In this document: piece by piece, positions 42,412-51,000 of the stretch
Layout: each line of letters opens with the position of its first letter
Numbering within the stretch: the stretch's first letter is position 1
Source: Oxyruncus cristatus
Taxonomy: Eukaryota > Chordata > Aves > Passeriformes > Cotingidae
Assembly (NCBI GenBank): GCA_013399855.1
Contig: VXAY01002187.1
Span: 669,609-733,608 of the forward strand
Length of the DNA stretch: 64,000 nt
Direction: 5' to 3'
Position numbers and translations under genes: made by a program
The notes under the pieces: model-generated
What the model was told of the DNA's origin: nothing
The model's input: the letters and a program-made list of their open reading frames with translations, nothing else
Databases searched by the model: none

Positions 42412-45400
42412 TTGTAACATTAAACCAAGCATATTTGGAATACTAGGGCTTATCTGATAGCCATCTGTTGCACCTCTGCCATGTTAAAACTTGACCCAGC
42501 TTTTCACTCCTCTCTCCCTTTTCCAGACCACATTATCTCTAAGTCAGCCCCACAGTTGTGCTGGTCTCTTCTCCTGGCTATCTCAGTTCTTCCCTTTACT
42601 GCTGCTGCTCCCGTCATGTGCAGGGGAGGGAGGGACAGTTCCAGTGGGAAGCACAAACCCAAACAGCTATGCAGCAGCAAAGGGAATAAGAGACACATCT
42701 TGCTGTAGAAGGAGCTGAAACAATGGCTTGTGGCCAGGATGAGGAAAGGGCAGAAGATAATAGCACCCATGGACTGAAGAAGGAGAACAGTTGAAAATAA
42801 AGTTTGGTAGGTCACAGCCTACTAGATCATTAAAGGTGGTTGAGTGTGAAGGAGTGCAAACCCCACCACTGACAGGGGGAACAAGCCTCAGAGGAGGGAG
42901 GGGACTGCAACCCAGAGGCAAGAAGTCAAAAGACAGTGAAGTGAATTAAAAAGGCTACAGAGCCATTAACTAGGAATCTATGGAATGGCTATTCTTTTCA
43001 GTCACTGCTATGATATGTGGGGTTTTCCCTTTCAAGTTGCATCTCTATAGCTGAGCTAGAGCACTCATGTGGGAGAGCTTACCCAAACACAGTGGAAGCT
43101 ACAGCTAACTTGCAGAAAAATTAATCCCCCTTCATTGCCAATTATGACCCTATTCACTGTATCACAATTATCTAGAGAGATGATATATCCAGAACAATTT
43201 CTCAGAGAGGCTACACTACTGTGTTAGATGTCCCTAGAAGCCATTTCTCTACATCAAGTTTTGAAAGGAAATTCATGGCAGACAGTATATAATACTGATC
43301 TCCCCCAGAGTAACCTAGACTAACATGCACTTTACAGTCCTATTTGTGAGCATATTTTTCCCTTGTGCAAATGCTGTAGATACTTTCTGATTCTCTGTGA
43401 AATGGGAAAACATTAACAGTTTGCAGAAAGGGAAAAACAGGAGAGACAGTGAAGAACAGTGAAGAGAGTGAAATCTCACCGATTTAGCACATCAGTACTT
43501 CTCATTCATTGCTGATCCAAGGCAGTAAAGGGAATAAGAACAGAAAATAAATAATATTCCTTAGAAAGACATAAAAGTGTCTTACTAAAATCCACATTTG
43601 CCCCGCTAGTCTCTCTGCAAGCCGGATCAGCTTGCTTTGCTCATGTATTTTCATTAATTTGAACTGGAACTTTGCCTGACAAAGGAGTGCTGGATCTCCC
43701 CTTTCTGGGCAGAAGCACTGTAACTACCAGCTGAAATACATCAACACTCTAGATAAGCCATGAACTACTGTATCTGTTGATTTATTGCTGATTAAAGACT
43801 CCCAAGTTAGTCTTAGTCCTGAGAATTAACATAACTGAAAAGCTAATATGTTACAGGCTGATGGTCCTTTCATCAGTTTTGGTGAGAGTCCTCTGATTTT
43901 CAGTATATGCATGTGCAGATTTGAAAGCATAGCTCAGAGCTGTCACAACAGCGAAATTCTATTGATTTTCCTTTAACTTGTATATCCTTGGTCCTTACTA
44001 AAAATATTTCCTAGTTTGTAAGCAGGACACTCAACTTACCATTTAGTGTTGCCAAGTTATAAAAGGTACTCTTACTTTTGAGAAATTATAAATTCCATTA
44101 ATTCAACAGATCGTTTTAAAAAGAAAAGGATATGCATGTTCTTTTGCAAGTGGCATGGTAAACTTCAGTGTAAAGTCCCGTAATCTAAACAAATCAAGCA
44201 CTAACCTAATAAGAGAGTACTTTAAAAAAGATTATGAAAATGTCATGTCTCAATTGGTTGATATATGTGACACCACTGTTAAAAAATGCAGGGGCTTACC
44301 AACCCTGCAACGAGAAGTATCACCAAAGAGAAAAGAGTATCACAAAAGATTTTTCTCTTTTCTTTTTTCTTGTCTTTTTTTCTTTTCTTTTTCTCTTCTT
44401 TCCTTTCCTCTTTCTCTTCTTTCCTTTCATTTTGTTTTTTTGCCTCTACTTGTCTTTCCTTTTCTTCTTTTTATTGCAATTCTGTGTTAACTGTGTCGCT
44501 TCAGATGGATGGCCAAAAGTAGCATCCACAATTATCGGGATCAAATCTGTGTCATTTTCATATACATCTGTGTGAGGCCATGCAGGATCTGGGGACTGAG
44601 TCACAGACAAAGGGGGTGAAATGAGCGCTGACAGCCCTTGATGGGACTCCCTGGGAGTCAAAGCCACCAATTTTCTGGGGTCTTCGGTTGTGCTAGAAAC
44701 ACGACATGTTAACACGCATGACATCTCTTCTACCACTACAGATACTTACAGTGATGCCTCTTTAAGTGTGACTTGTGAGTTCAAACCAGTAACCAGAAGT
44801 CCCCAGCAAATCCCAATCCATGTTGGCCAGTTAGGGGCAAATCTTGCAAATGCCACTGGTGGGCAGTACAACTTGTTTTTCAGGACTGGGTGAACTATAA
44901 TCAATTACTCTCAACATTGCACTGAATACATACTGAAGTGATGAGGATGATGTACAAAGGGGAAGGTGGCAAGATTTCCTGAAAAGGCAAAAGGCTGTAC
45001 AGCACAGCCTCACTAAACTCCTGAGACTGACAGCATTCAGTGGGAAACTAGGACTTGTACATTGATGTTTTGTGAATACATAGAAAACAAAAAAAAATCC
45101 AAGGAGAACATATAAGAAGGTGTATTGGGCTCCTCTATTTCCTGAAGGTGATTCAAACTAGTAGTTGTTACAATGTGAAGTAGAAAAGAGCACAGTGCTT
45201 TAGTAATATGAAACTTCATCACAGCATCTGTTACTAAACTTTGCTGAGAGGTAAGGAGAGGCAACCAAATTCCGGATAAATTATAAAACAATTGAGTGGC
45301 TAGGAAAAGAAAGCTTGGAGGATTTTAGAAACAAATTTCTCACACGCGAAAACCAAAACTACCACTGTTGTTATTACGCCTGCACATAAAACCAAATTAT

Positions 45401-46778
45401 AACATTCAATTATTAGGAAACTGATGTGAAACACTTTAGCAAATTCAGTGGATTACTTGAATTTTCAGCTTCTCTGCTGCTTTAAGGAAAGTGTAAGCAA
45501 GACACAGACCCTTCATGCATTGAGTATTTTGCCTTTTTAGTGCTGAATGTTGGCGGCTCCCTGTTGCTTATGAAAAGCAGCTGTACTTAGAGATAGAAAT
45601 AATAACCAGTAGTATAAAATCTATATTTTCTGAAGTATACCTCCTTCAACATCACAATGTACAACATGCATACCATCCAAGTTGAGACTTGAGAGGGAAG
45701 CAGAGGACTGCTAGCTTAAAATGCTGCTTTACAGTTTACCACAGAGATAGTTGAATGAAGATTATTTTCTATCAGACTTCCAAGTTTCCAGGAAGGATAA
45801 AGAGGAAAGAAGACGGTACAAGAAAGTTGGGGTCTTTTTTCTTCCTATAAGGTTTCTATAACCTTTTCTCTCTTCTTTACATTCAAACTCTCATAACCAA
45901 ACAAAACTCCCACAACCAATGGAGCATAGTCTGGACTAGAAACATAGAATTCATTTTCTGTCATAATAAACAAATAACTGCACTTTAAATCCCTGGGGCA
46001 GCAGGCTTTTTTATTCTCACCAAGGAACAAGACAACAGAGATCAATTTGCTAGGTATGATTTTTAAAACCAAGTTTGTTTCATTGCTGGGAACAGTTTTT
46101 ATTTCATGCTCAAATTTTCCTCACCTATTCAAATTCAACTCATTTACTGTCTGAGAGTTAACAAGAAATTTCCTCTTTTACTTCTAGCAGCCCTTTGAAG
46201 TAGTGAAACAAAGAAATGCTAAAGATAATTGGTTTTTAGATTGCTCTTTCTTCCATCAGTTACTAACCTTACAGAGAAAGATGAATGGTTTAAAACCTCC
46301 CTCGTCCCACTTGCACAGTTCCTAACACCAACTATGAGATTATTTGGTCCCACAGTTCTTAACACCAGTTATGAGATTATAAGGCCCCAGAAAAACCTGA
46401 TGAAGTAAATTAATTAATTAAACACATTAAAGCTCTGAAAACAACGTGAGGGAAGACCAGCAATTATTTGCATATAGCGTGCAGATGGACAGACACTTGA
46501 GCAGTGAAGCGATGTCCTACCTCTCCTTGCCGGTGATAGTGCTTGGGAGGTTTTCCCATCTGCTCTAGCATTTTGCCCTTCTTACTGCTAGCAAGCATCA
46601 GTCCCTGGTGGATGCCTGCAGATCTGTTGGTTGACTGAGTTGGAGCCTCCCCCATCAGGGTGGACTTGATGGAGTTCACCTTGGAGCTGGAGCTGTCTAG
46701 CTGGGAGCTCTCCACGATCAGGACCGCGGCTAGTAAGAGGAGACAGCAGGAGCACTTATTCCACATCAGCACGATCAT
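7126..46778 (-). CDS. DKK2: Dickkopf-2 (DKK2), whole coding region, four exons
   Basis: Secreted Dickkopf-family protein that binds the Wnt co-receptors LRP5/6 (and Kremen) and modulates canonical Wnt signalling. The coding sequence joins 46778-46521, 8885-8735, 8060-7911 and 7376-7126 on the minus strand, giving 810 nt, 269 residues and a TGA stop at 7128-7126. What is seen: a hydrophobic signal core at residues 11-22; an N-glycosylation sequon at N51-R-S; CRD1 with ten cysteines (90, 96, 102, 112, 115, 122, 128, 129, 134, 139); a linker at about 140-187; and a colipase-fold CRD2 with ten cysteines (193, 199, 204, 205, 214, 224, 241, 243, 249, 266). H208, K215 and R240 correspond by alignment to the DKK1 residues H204, K211 and R236 that contact LRP6. 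Human DKK2, as I recall it, is 259 residues; the extra length is mostly a 13-residue insert at the end of exon 1. The cysteine-rich domains are near-identical to human DKK2 as I recall it, so DKK1 or DKK4 is unlikely. Confidence 0.96.
7377..7910 (-). other. DKK2: DKK2 intron 3 (534 bp)
   Basis: Phase-1 GT-AG intron with GTAAGA at the donor and a T-rich tract ending TTTTTAG at the acceptor. No repeat or embedded gene is visible. Confidence 0.93.
7911..8060 (-). CDS. DKK2: DKK2 coding exon 3 (last CRD1 cysteine and inter-domain linker)
   Basis: Encodes the rest of codon 137 to the first base of codon 187 (150 nt). The acceptor is CCTTTTCCTTGCAG just above 8060, and the donor is AAAAG|GTAAG at 7910-7906. 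It starts with [15 protein letters not shown], strongly conserved in DKK2, and ends [12 protein letters not shown]. The middle of the linker (around [14 protein letters not shown]) is two residues shorter than the human counterpart as I recall it, and is the most diverged part of the protein apart from exon 1. The linker between the two cysteine-rich domains is flexible and tolerates such changes. Confidence 0.95.
8061..8734 (-). other. DKK2: DKK2 intron 2 (674 bp)
   Basis: Phase-1 GT-AG intron with donor GTATAT and acceptor TTTTCCTTGCAG. It contains an A-run on the plus strand at about 8638-8651 (T-run in the transcript) and nothing else notable. Confidence 0.93.
8735..8885 (-). CDS. DKK2: DKK2 coding exon 2 (cysteine-rich domain 1)
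   Basis: Encodes residues 87-136 plus the first base of codon 137 (151 nt). The acceptor is a pyrimidine-rich stretch ending CCACCAG at 8886, and the donor is AATG|GTATAT at 8734-8733. It carries nine of the ten CRD1 cysteines, with the hallmark strings [35 protein letters not shown] and RCNNG. The basic RRKKKR stretch between cysteines 115 and 122 is typical of DKK1/2/4 CRD1. The last CRD1 cysteine, C139, lies in exon 3. CRD1 of DKK2 is known to affect whether the protein inhibits or weakly activates LRP6 signalling. Confidence 0.96.
8941..9055. repeat. A/C-rich low-complexity tract near exon 2
   Basis: Plus strand is A and C only over long stretches (AAAC, CCAA and CAAG-type units with C clusters at 8975-8994). 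In the DKK2 transcript orientation it is a G/T tract containing GGGAGGGGGTGGTTGGGG, about 90 bases upstream of the exon 2 acceptor. Confidence 0.8.
9777..9840. repeat. Compound (CA)n and (AAAC)n microsatellite
   Basis: About nine CA dinucleotides at 9777-9795, followed by several CAAA/AAAC units to about 9840. Plain simple repeat inside intron 1. Confidence 0.85.
16660..16686. repeat. Short tandem repeat, 11-bp unit
   Basis: The unit AATTCACCTTC is repeated a little more than twice in direct tandem, the last copy running into AATTCCTC. Confidence 0.6.
18137..18170. repeat. Perfect 17-bp tandem duplication
   Basis: CTCATATTTAAAAGGAC occurs at 18137-18153 and again directly at 18154-18170 without a mismatch. 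Likely a recent slippage or small duplication event in intron 1. Confidence 0.85.
20414..20444. repeat. 12-bp perfect inverted repeat with 7-nt loop
   Basis: ATTCTGCATGAG (20414-20425) and CTCATGCAGAAT (20433-20444) are exact reverse complements around the spacer TTGGAGT. Related ATGAG/CATGAG words follow at 20449-20470. It could form a hairpin in DNA or in the intron 1 transcript; function unknown. Confidence 0.85.
21232..21556. repeat. (GGAAAA)n hexanucleotide array, about 51 perfect copies
   Basis: It begins with a few GGAAA pentamers and then becomes an uninterrupted GGAAAA array from about 21250 to 21556. The array ends next to an ambiguous base at 21557. In the DKK2 transcript sense it is (TTTTCC)n. 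Two frames stay open through it (Lys-Arg and Gly-Lys repeats), but these are artefacts of the period of six. The array is pure purine on one strand, a substrate type for triplex (H-DNA) formation. True copy number is uncertain because the flank contains an N. Confidence 0.97.
28790..28850. repeat. AT-rich TATA/CATATA low-complexity stretch
   Basis: Runs of TATATATA, CACATATATA and AGATATATG mark an impure TA microsatellite in intron 1. Confidence 0.6.
29291..29346. repeat. 28-bp tandem duplication
   Basis: Copy one (29291-29318) and copy two (29319-29346) share ACTGGCC-TTAAGTCCCTACACT with a G/A difference after GGCC, and diverge only in the last few bases. A small local duplication in intron 1. 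Confidence 0.85.
31950..31986. repeat. A-rich AAAC/CCAA simple repeat
   Basis: A runs separated by CC and CAA units, similar to the other A/C tracts in this window. Confidence 0.65.
35463..35495. repeat. C-run with CA and CACT simple repeats
   Basis: A run of eight or so C bases followed by CACACACA and then CACTCACTCACTC. Simple repeat in intron 1. Confidence 0.75.
39111..39165. repeat. (AAAAC)n simple repeat
   Basis: Starts as an A-run, then four AAAAC units followed by degenerate CCAAAGCC and AAAAC words. Low-complexity tract in intron 1. Confidence 0.8.
40717..40734. repeat. 18-bp perfect palindrome
   Basis: TCATATCCATGGATATGA equals its own reverse complement. It may be chance in AT-rich DNA; no known factor site is recognised. 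Confidence 0.7.
42371..42411. repeat. A-run with AAAAC/AAAC units
   Basis: A-run followed by AAAAC, AAAC and a further A-run. Low-complexity tract in intron 1. Confidence 0.8.
44350..44474. repeat. Polypyrimidine (CT-rich) tract of about 125 bp
   Basis: Almost all C and T on the plus strand, built from CTTT, TTTTCT and CTCTTCTTTCC words, with only a few G or A interruptions. In the DKK2 transcript it is purine-rich. Short open frames rich in Phe, Ser and Leu cross it on the plus strand and are low-complexity artefacts. Confidence 0.85.
46314..46387. repeat. 37-bp imperfect tandem duplication beside exon 1
   Basis: The units CACAGTTC-TAACACCA (46314 on) and CACAGTTC-TAACACCA (46351 on) repeat with a few substitutions and share TATGAGATTAT. 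The duplication lies about 130 bases inside intron 1 from the exon 1 donor. Confidence 0.85.
46521..46778 (-). CDS. DKK2: DKK2 coding exon 1 (signal peptide, N-terminal conserved region)
   Basis: Encodes residues 1-86 (258 nt, phase 0 at the donor). The start was chosen because the first residues, [10 protein letters not shown], align with human MAALMRSKDS, and position -3 is a G (context GAGATGA). A cysteine/leucine/alanine-rich signal core follows at residues 11-22, then the DKK N-terminal motif around NSIKS and the NRSAG sequon. The donor used is GAG|GTAGGA with GT at 46520-46519. The human protein passes to exon 2 after a Gln that aligns with Q73 here, but the bases after that codon are ATGGGA, so no GT donor exists there. 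The reading therefore continues through 13 further codons ([13 protein letters not shown]) to the next GT. The frame joins exon 2 exactly in phase 0. Confidence 0.9.
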
Positions 46779-46837
46779 CTCCCCTCCCCCAAAATGATTA
46801 TCCTTTTTTTTTCCCTTTTTTCTCTTTTTTTTTNTTT

Positions 46838-46871
<34 letters not shown>

Positions 46872-47430
46872 GCAAAGTAAACAGAAGAGAGAGGCAAAAA
46901 AGTTTTTAAAAATATCTCCCAAAGTTGTTAACAAAGCATTGGATTTCAATGCCACACACTCAAGGAACTGCTGTTCTGAAAAACAGAGAAGAAAAAAAAA
47001 ATTAAAAAAGGATCCCCTCGGAAAAACCCAAAAATGTGTCAAAGTCTATAGGCACTGAGCAACTATCAGGTCTGTGAAGTGATGTCTTTTTCCTCCAGGT
47101 CCTCGAGAAGTCCAGGCAGTTCTTTAGTAACTGAGAGCAATAAGCTGCGAGGCAACTGCACCCAGGGCAGCTCCCCGCCAGCGCAGGCAGCAACACATTT
47201 GCTTAAGCTTCAGAAGAAGACTGAGGAGTTACTTCCCCCCACTCCTCCTCTCTTGCTGCACAAGCCAGCAGAGAGGAAACTCAAACCAGATCCAATCCAA
47301 GCAGCACCGGCAAAAGCTGGGCTTAGTTTTCTTTCACTCTCTCCCCCCTCTTTACTTTTTATTCCCCTCCTCCTTTTTCTGTCTTTTGCCTCAGCCTCTG
47401 CAGTCAGCAGGAGTGAAAGCGCCCGGTCTC
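46779..47430 (-). other. DKK2: Probable DKK2 5' UTR / promoter-proximal sequence
   Basis: Sequence directly upstream of the inferred DKK2 start. The transcription start cannot be placed from sequence. The CpG island begins at about 47425, so the leader is probably some hundreds of bases long, in line with the long leader of mammalian DKK2. The coding frame stays open for 88 codons upstream, to an ATG at 47042-47040. Confidence 0.5.
46785..46870. repeat. T30 run and polypyrimidine tract in the DKK2 leader
   Basis: On the plus strand 46841-46870 is thirty T in a row, preceded by T runs broken by CCC and CTC, with an ambiguous base at 46834. On the transcript this is an A-rich purine tract ending only a few bases upstream of the ATG at 46778. 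The length is probably unreliable in the assembly. Confidence 0.9.
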
Positions 47431-48075
47431 CTCCTCCTCCTCCTCCAGCCCGGTCGGTGCGAGGCGAGGGGTTCTGAGCATCCGACGGCGCGGGGGAGCC
47501 CCGAGACTGGCCCCCACTCGCGGCGGGACCCGATCGGAGAGGTAGACCCCCCCCGTCGGGCTTCCTGGGCTGCTCCCCCTCGCACTCGGTGGTCTCCGCA
47601 GTCTCTCCTTGGTCCCCTTATTATTAAAGCAGCCAGCTGCTTACAGCGGCCAGCTGCGAGTGCCCCTCCCTAGCCCCCAGCCCCGAGGAGGGACACGCCG
47701 CACAGCGACTTTGGTCTCCTCCGTGCCTCCTTCTCCCCGCAGCCTGGCAGGCTCCCCCTGTCCCCGGCGGGGTCTCCCCGAGGTGGAGGTCCCGCTCCCG
47801 GCCGCAGCTCGCTCCGCTCCGCTGCGGTGCCCAGCCCCCGGGCGAGGGCTCAGCCCCTCGGGGCGGACGGGCTTCCCCGCCGTGCCTATCCCCACGGGCT
47901 CCCTCCCCGGCGCTGGGCTGCCAGCCTGACACGTTTGTCGAGGTGCTCCAGCTCCCCGACACGCTGGGAAGTGCAAAGCCCGTTATTCCCGTAGAGGTGT
48001 GAAGGCATAGGGATGGCAGGCGAATCCCCTCAACTCTGGTGCCCGAGCCAGCAGAGTCCGCTGCCCACGTAAAGG
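47425..48075. promoter_or_regulatory. DKK2: CpG island, likely DKK2 promoter
   Basis: Strongly GC-rich, with roughly 50 CpG dinucleotides counted by eye between 47431 and 47935, against a CpG-poor background. It contains a GC-box-like GGGGCGG at about 47860. It lies 0.65 to 1.3 kb upstream of the DKK2 start codon, the usual position for a CpG-island promoter. No TATA box was identified. Open frames on both strands here reflect high GC content and are not called as genes. Divergent non-coding transcription from the plus strand is possible but unsupported. Confidence 0.85.
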
Positions 48076-51000
48076 GCACTCCCAGCCATGAATGCTGCAC
48101 TGCACTGCTCCCACACCTGACCCTTCCCAGTGCCACGGTGCCACCATCAATCCGAGACACTTACTTTGTATTCATCTTCTCAATTTCCTTGGCATGAGCA
48201 CATACCCAATTGCTGTAAAACCCCCAAGTGCTAAGAACTACACCAGCGCGGTTCAAGGCATCTCCTTGCAGCACCAAAACAGTGTATTTCAGAAAAAGGA
48301 CGGTAAACAGGGACACAGAGCATGAAATCAGCAGAACTGTGGGAAACCCAGCTCTTAACTTTTCCCTGCTACCAGCAAAAGAAAGATCTAGTGCAAAGCA
48401 GAGAACATTGCTGTGAGGCACTTGGTTACTGCAGTGGAACAGCTACAAGCCCTCATCTTTCCCCTGGACATATGAAAGGGGTGTGGAGAGAACAAAAGGT
48501 GGTGAGGGAAGCAGCGTTCTTGCTGTCCTACGTGTTCATGTACGAACATTACCTTGTCTGGGAACAATACAGAGAATTTTCAGGTTTTCTCCCTCTTCTG
48601 AAGGGTCCCCCCTCTAACTTATTGGTCCTTTCCAGTTACTCTACAGTTTCACACAGCAGAAGGGTTGGAAAAAGAAATGTGCACCTGAAATTTCATTTAC
48701 TCTCAATTAACTGCTGTGCAAAAGGCAGATGCTAAGGCAAGAAAAGCCAAGGAGGAGTCAGGCATTGTTTCAGCCTCCAGTGTTGCTTTTCCCTCGCGGT
48801 GAGCAGAAGCCCTTCTGGGGGCTTAGGCGCTCTCTGCAGGGAATGCTTCAGGAAGCACAACCACCTTGGGTAAGTTATTTCCTTCTTCACAACATTTTTT
48901 TTTTTGCACAGCCTTAAACAAATTAAAATTACCTTTCTGACTTCAACCCCAATAATTCCTGAAGACATTTGTAAGGAAATATTACTAAAAGATCAGAAAG
49001 AAATTTGCAATTTCACAAGAAAGTGACATAAGCAAGTATTTTTTGATTGTTTTTTACTCTGCTTTTGACACCCAGCCCTCATGGTGTTTCAGCCCTCCCA
49101 AACCCCAAATCAAACAGCTATGAGGAAACGCTCTAACAGACAATTTCATGCAAAGTTGGCAGAGAGCCATATAAACACCACCCCCACGCAAAAAAATAGG
49201 TAAAATCACAGTCACAAAGAAACACGCAAACCACTCAAATGTCCACACGTGGTGTATATACACACATGTGCATAGGCAGCGTTATGCACAGGAGGGCTGA
49301 TTTCCACCCACCCATTCACGTCGGATCAAGCTGAGGTGGAGAAACACAAACCAGTAACAGCTCCCTGGTTTCTAATAACAAGTCAATCCTGCATTTCCTC
49401 TTTCTGTTACCGTGGACTGCCCGAGTCACATTTTGTTTTCTTGCTGGGGATAAATACACTGCAGAGATCGCTGAAGGTACAATTCACTTCTCTTTTCATG
49501 GTGTTCTCTATATATACCACCATAGAGACTTAGCCCTGATCTGTCCCGCTTCATGGATGGCACCAAATCTGTAAAAATATCAAGTTGGCAGGTTTTGCAA
49601 GATTGCTGCAGTAGGTAGACAAGCAAAATGTCCTGAACATTTGATAAAGTTGTAGGTGGGTCTGGAATATTGATAAATATATGGGATGGAGTGTTAATTC
49701 ACACTTCAAACAGCCCACTTTTCCAAAATGCTTTATAAAATTCAGAATTTATGGCATGTCTAACTGGGCTCTGAATCTATTCACTGACATGTTTGTTAAC
49801 TTTGGTGGCAGCAATAGCAACCTCCCTCGAATTATGATTTTTTCGATATTATCTCACCCACGTTTCTTTTACCCAGGAAGGAACACAACTTTTTAAGTCA
49901 GTGGTGGAGTATTCTTCACCAGAATTTCTTGGAGTAATGGAAGATTACAAAGCTAACAAAATAAATCAATGACACATGCAAAGAGAATTCATGACAATAA
50001 ATATGCCATATGATGATCTCATGCAAATATCATTCAGCTCTTCTTGAAATAAATGGACATCTGTGGTATTAGAAGAGGCACACAGCACCTATGGGATCAG
50101 ATAGCAATTAGACTCTGTCTAAATTAATTACATATATATCTATTAATACCTTATTAAAATTGGTACTTAAATTGATAAATTAAAAATGCAAGCCACATTC
50201 CAATTCCCTAGATGCAAATAACAAAGTCCCTGTATATTCACAACCCCTAGAAATTTGAAGAAAACTGGGCAGGAACAATCAAACCTTTTCAGATATCTAA
50301 GAACAACTGCCCCAAACTCATTTTTTCCATCAGTCCAGATTCCTCTAAATATGAAGTTCATCAGTTAGTTTTATTCAACTAAGTTGCCAGGCATTAATTT
50401 AAATTTAGTGGGAATGAAAATGGGTATCTTTCCAACAGGGCAAGACCTATCTTGGAACTCACTGCTCTGAAGAGAAGATGGTTTGCAGCATCTCTGAGGA
50501 AATGGAAACAGGTTTTGCTTTATTAGCATGACAGACATTTCCCTCCAGAGGAAGCAACAACCCACTTCACTGCAGGGCAGTTGCTGCCAGACCAACATGC
50601 TGCTCAAGACCACAAAAACCAGAAGCAAATGGGCAGGACACTAAATCTGTATTGGGGAGGAGCTTCCTGCCCCCTGCCCCCCTTAACAAAAACATGATAC
50701 ATAAGCATATTTGTAGAGAAACAAGCTATTTAGTATTTTGGTGGTAGGAATTATGTTTTGGGTTTTTTCCCCCACTTTTAGCTAGCATTCAACACATGTC
50801 ATGTCTACTTCAAATTGGTCAAATACAGACTTTCACACCAAGGTGGAATAGATTTCCTATGCTCCTCATTGCAGCAACTCTGATGTCCTTCAAGGAAACA
50901 GACTTATTTCACAATATCTACTCAAATAAGACAGTGTGGAGACAAAAATACCAAGAAGCAGCTCTGCTTTTCAGATTTATGACTGTGACATTACAAGATA

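Larger units (their letters stand above)
8886..46520 (-). other. DKK2: DKK2 intron 1 (about 37.6 kb)
   Basis: Phase-0 intron between the exon 1 donor (GTAGGA, 46520) and the exon 2 acceptor (CCACCAG, 8886). Human DKK2 also has a very long first intron. I see no nested gene. The content is mostly AT-rich unique sequence with simple repeats (listed separately), a 325-bp GGAAAA array and several small duplications. The stretches 10000-21200, 21560-28780, 29350-35400 and 36000-44300 hold nothing else I can name. Confidence 0.88.

Noticed and set aside
44155..44575. Phe/Ser/Leu-rich open frames of 78-113 codons
   Set aside because: They cross the polypyrimidine tract and owe their openness and hydrophobicity to CTTT repeats.
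46464..46520. Continuation of the exon 1 frame past 46521 to a stop at 46464
   Set aside because: It is intronic read-through; splicing at 46521 joins exactly in phase to exon 2, which continues the known protein.
47386..48160. Several 95-178 codon open frames on both strands in the CpG island
   Set aside because: High GC content lowers stop frequency. The frames overlap antiparallel, are Pro/Gly/Arg/Ser-rich and resemble nothing known.
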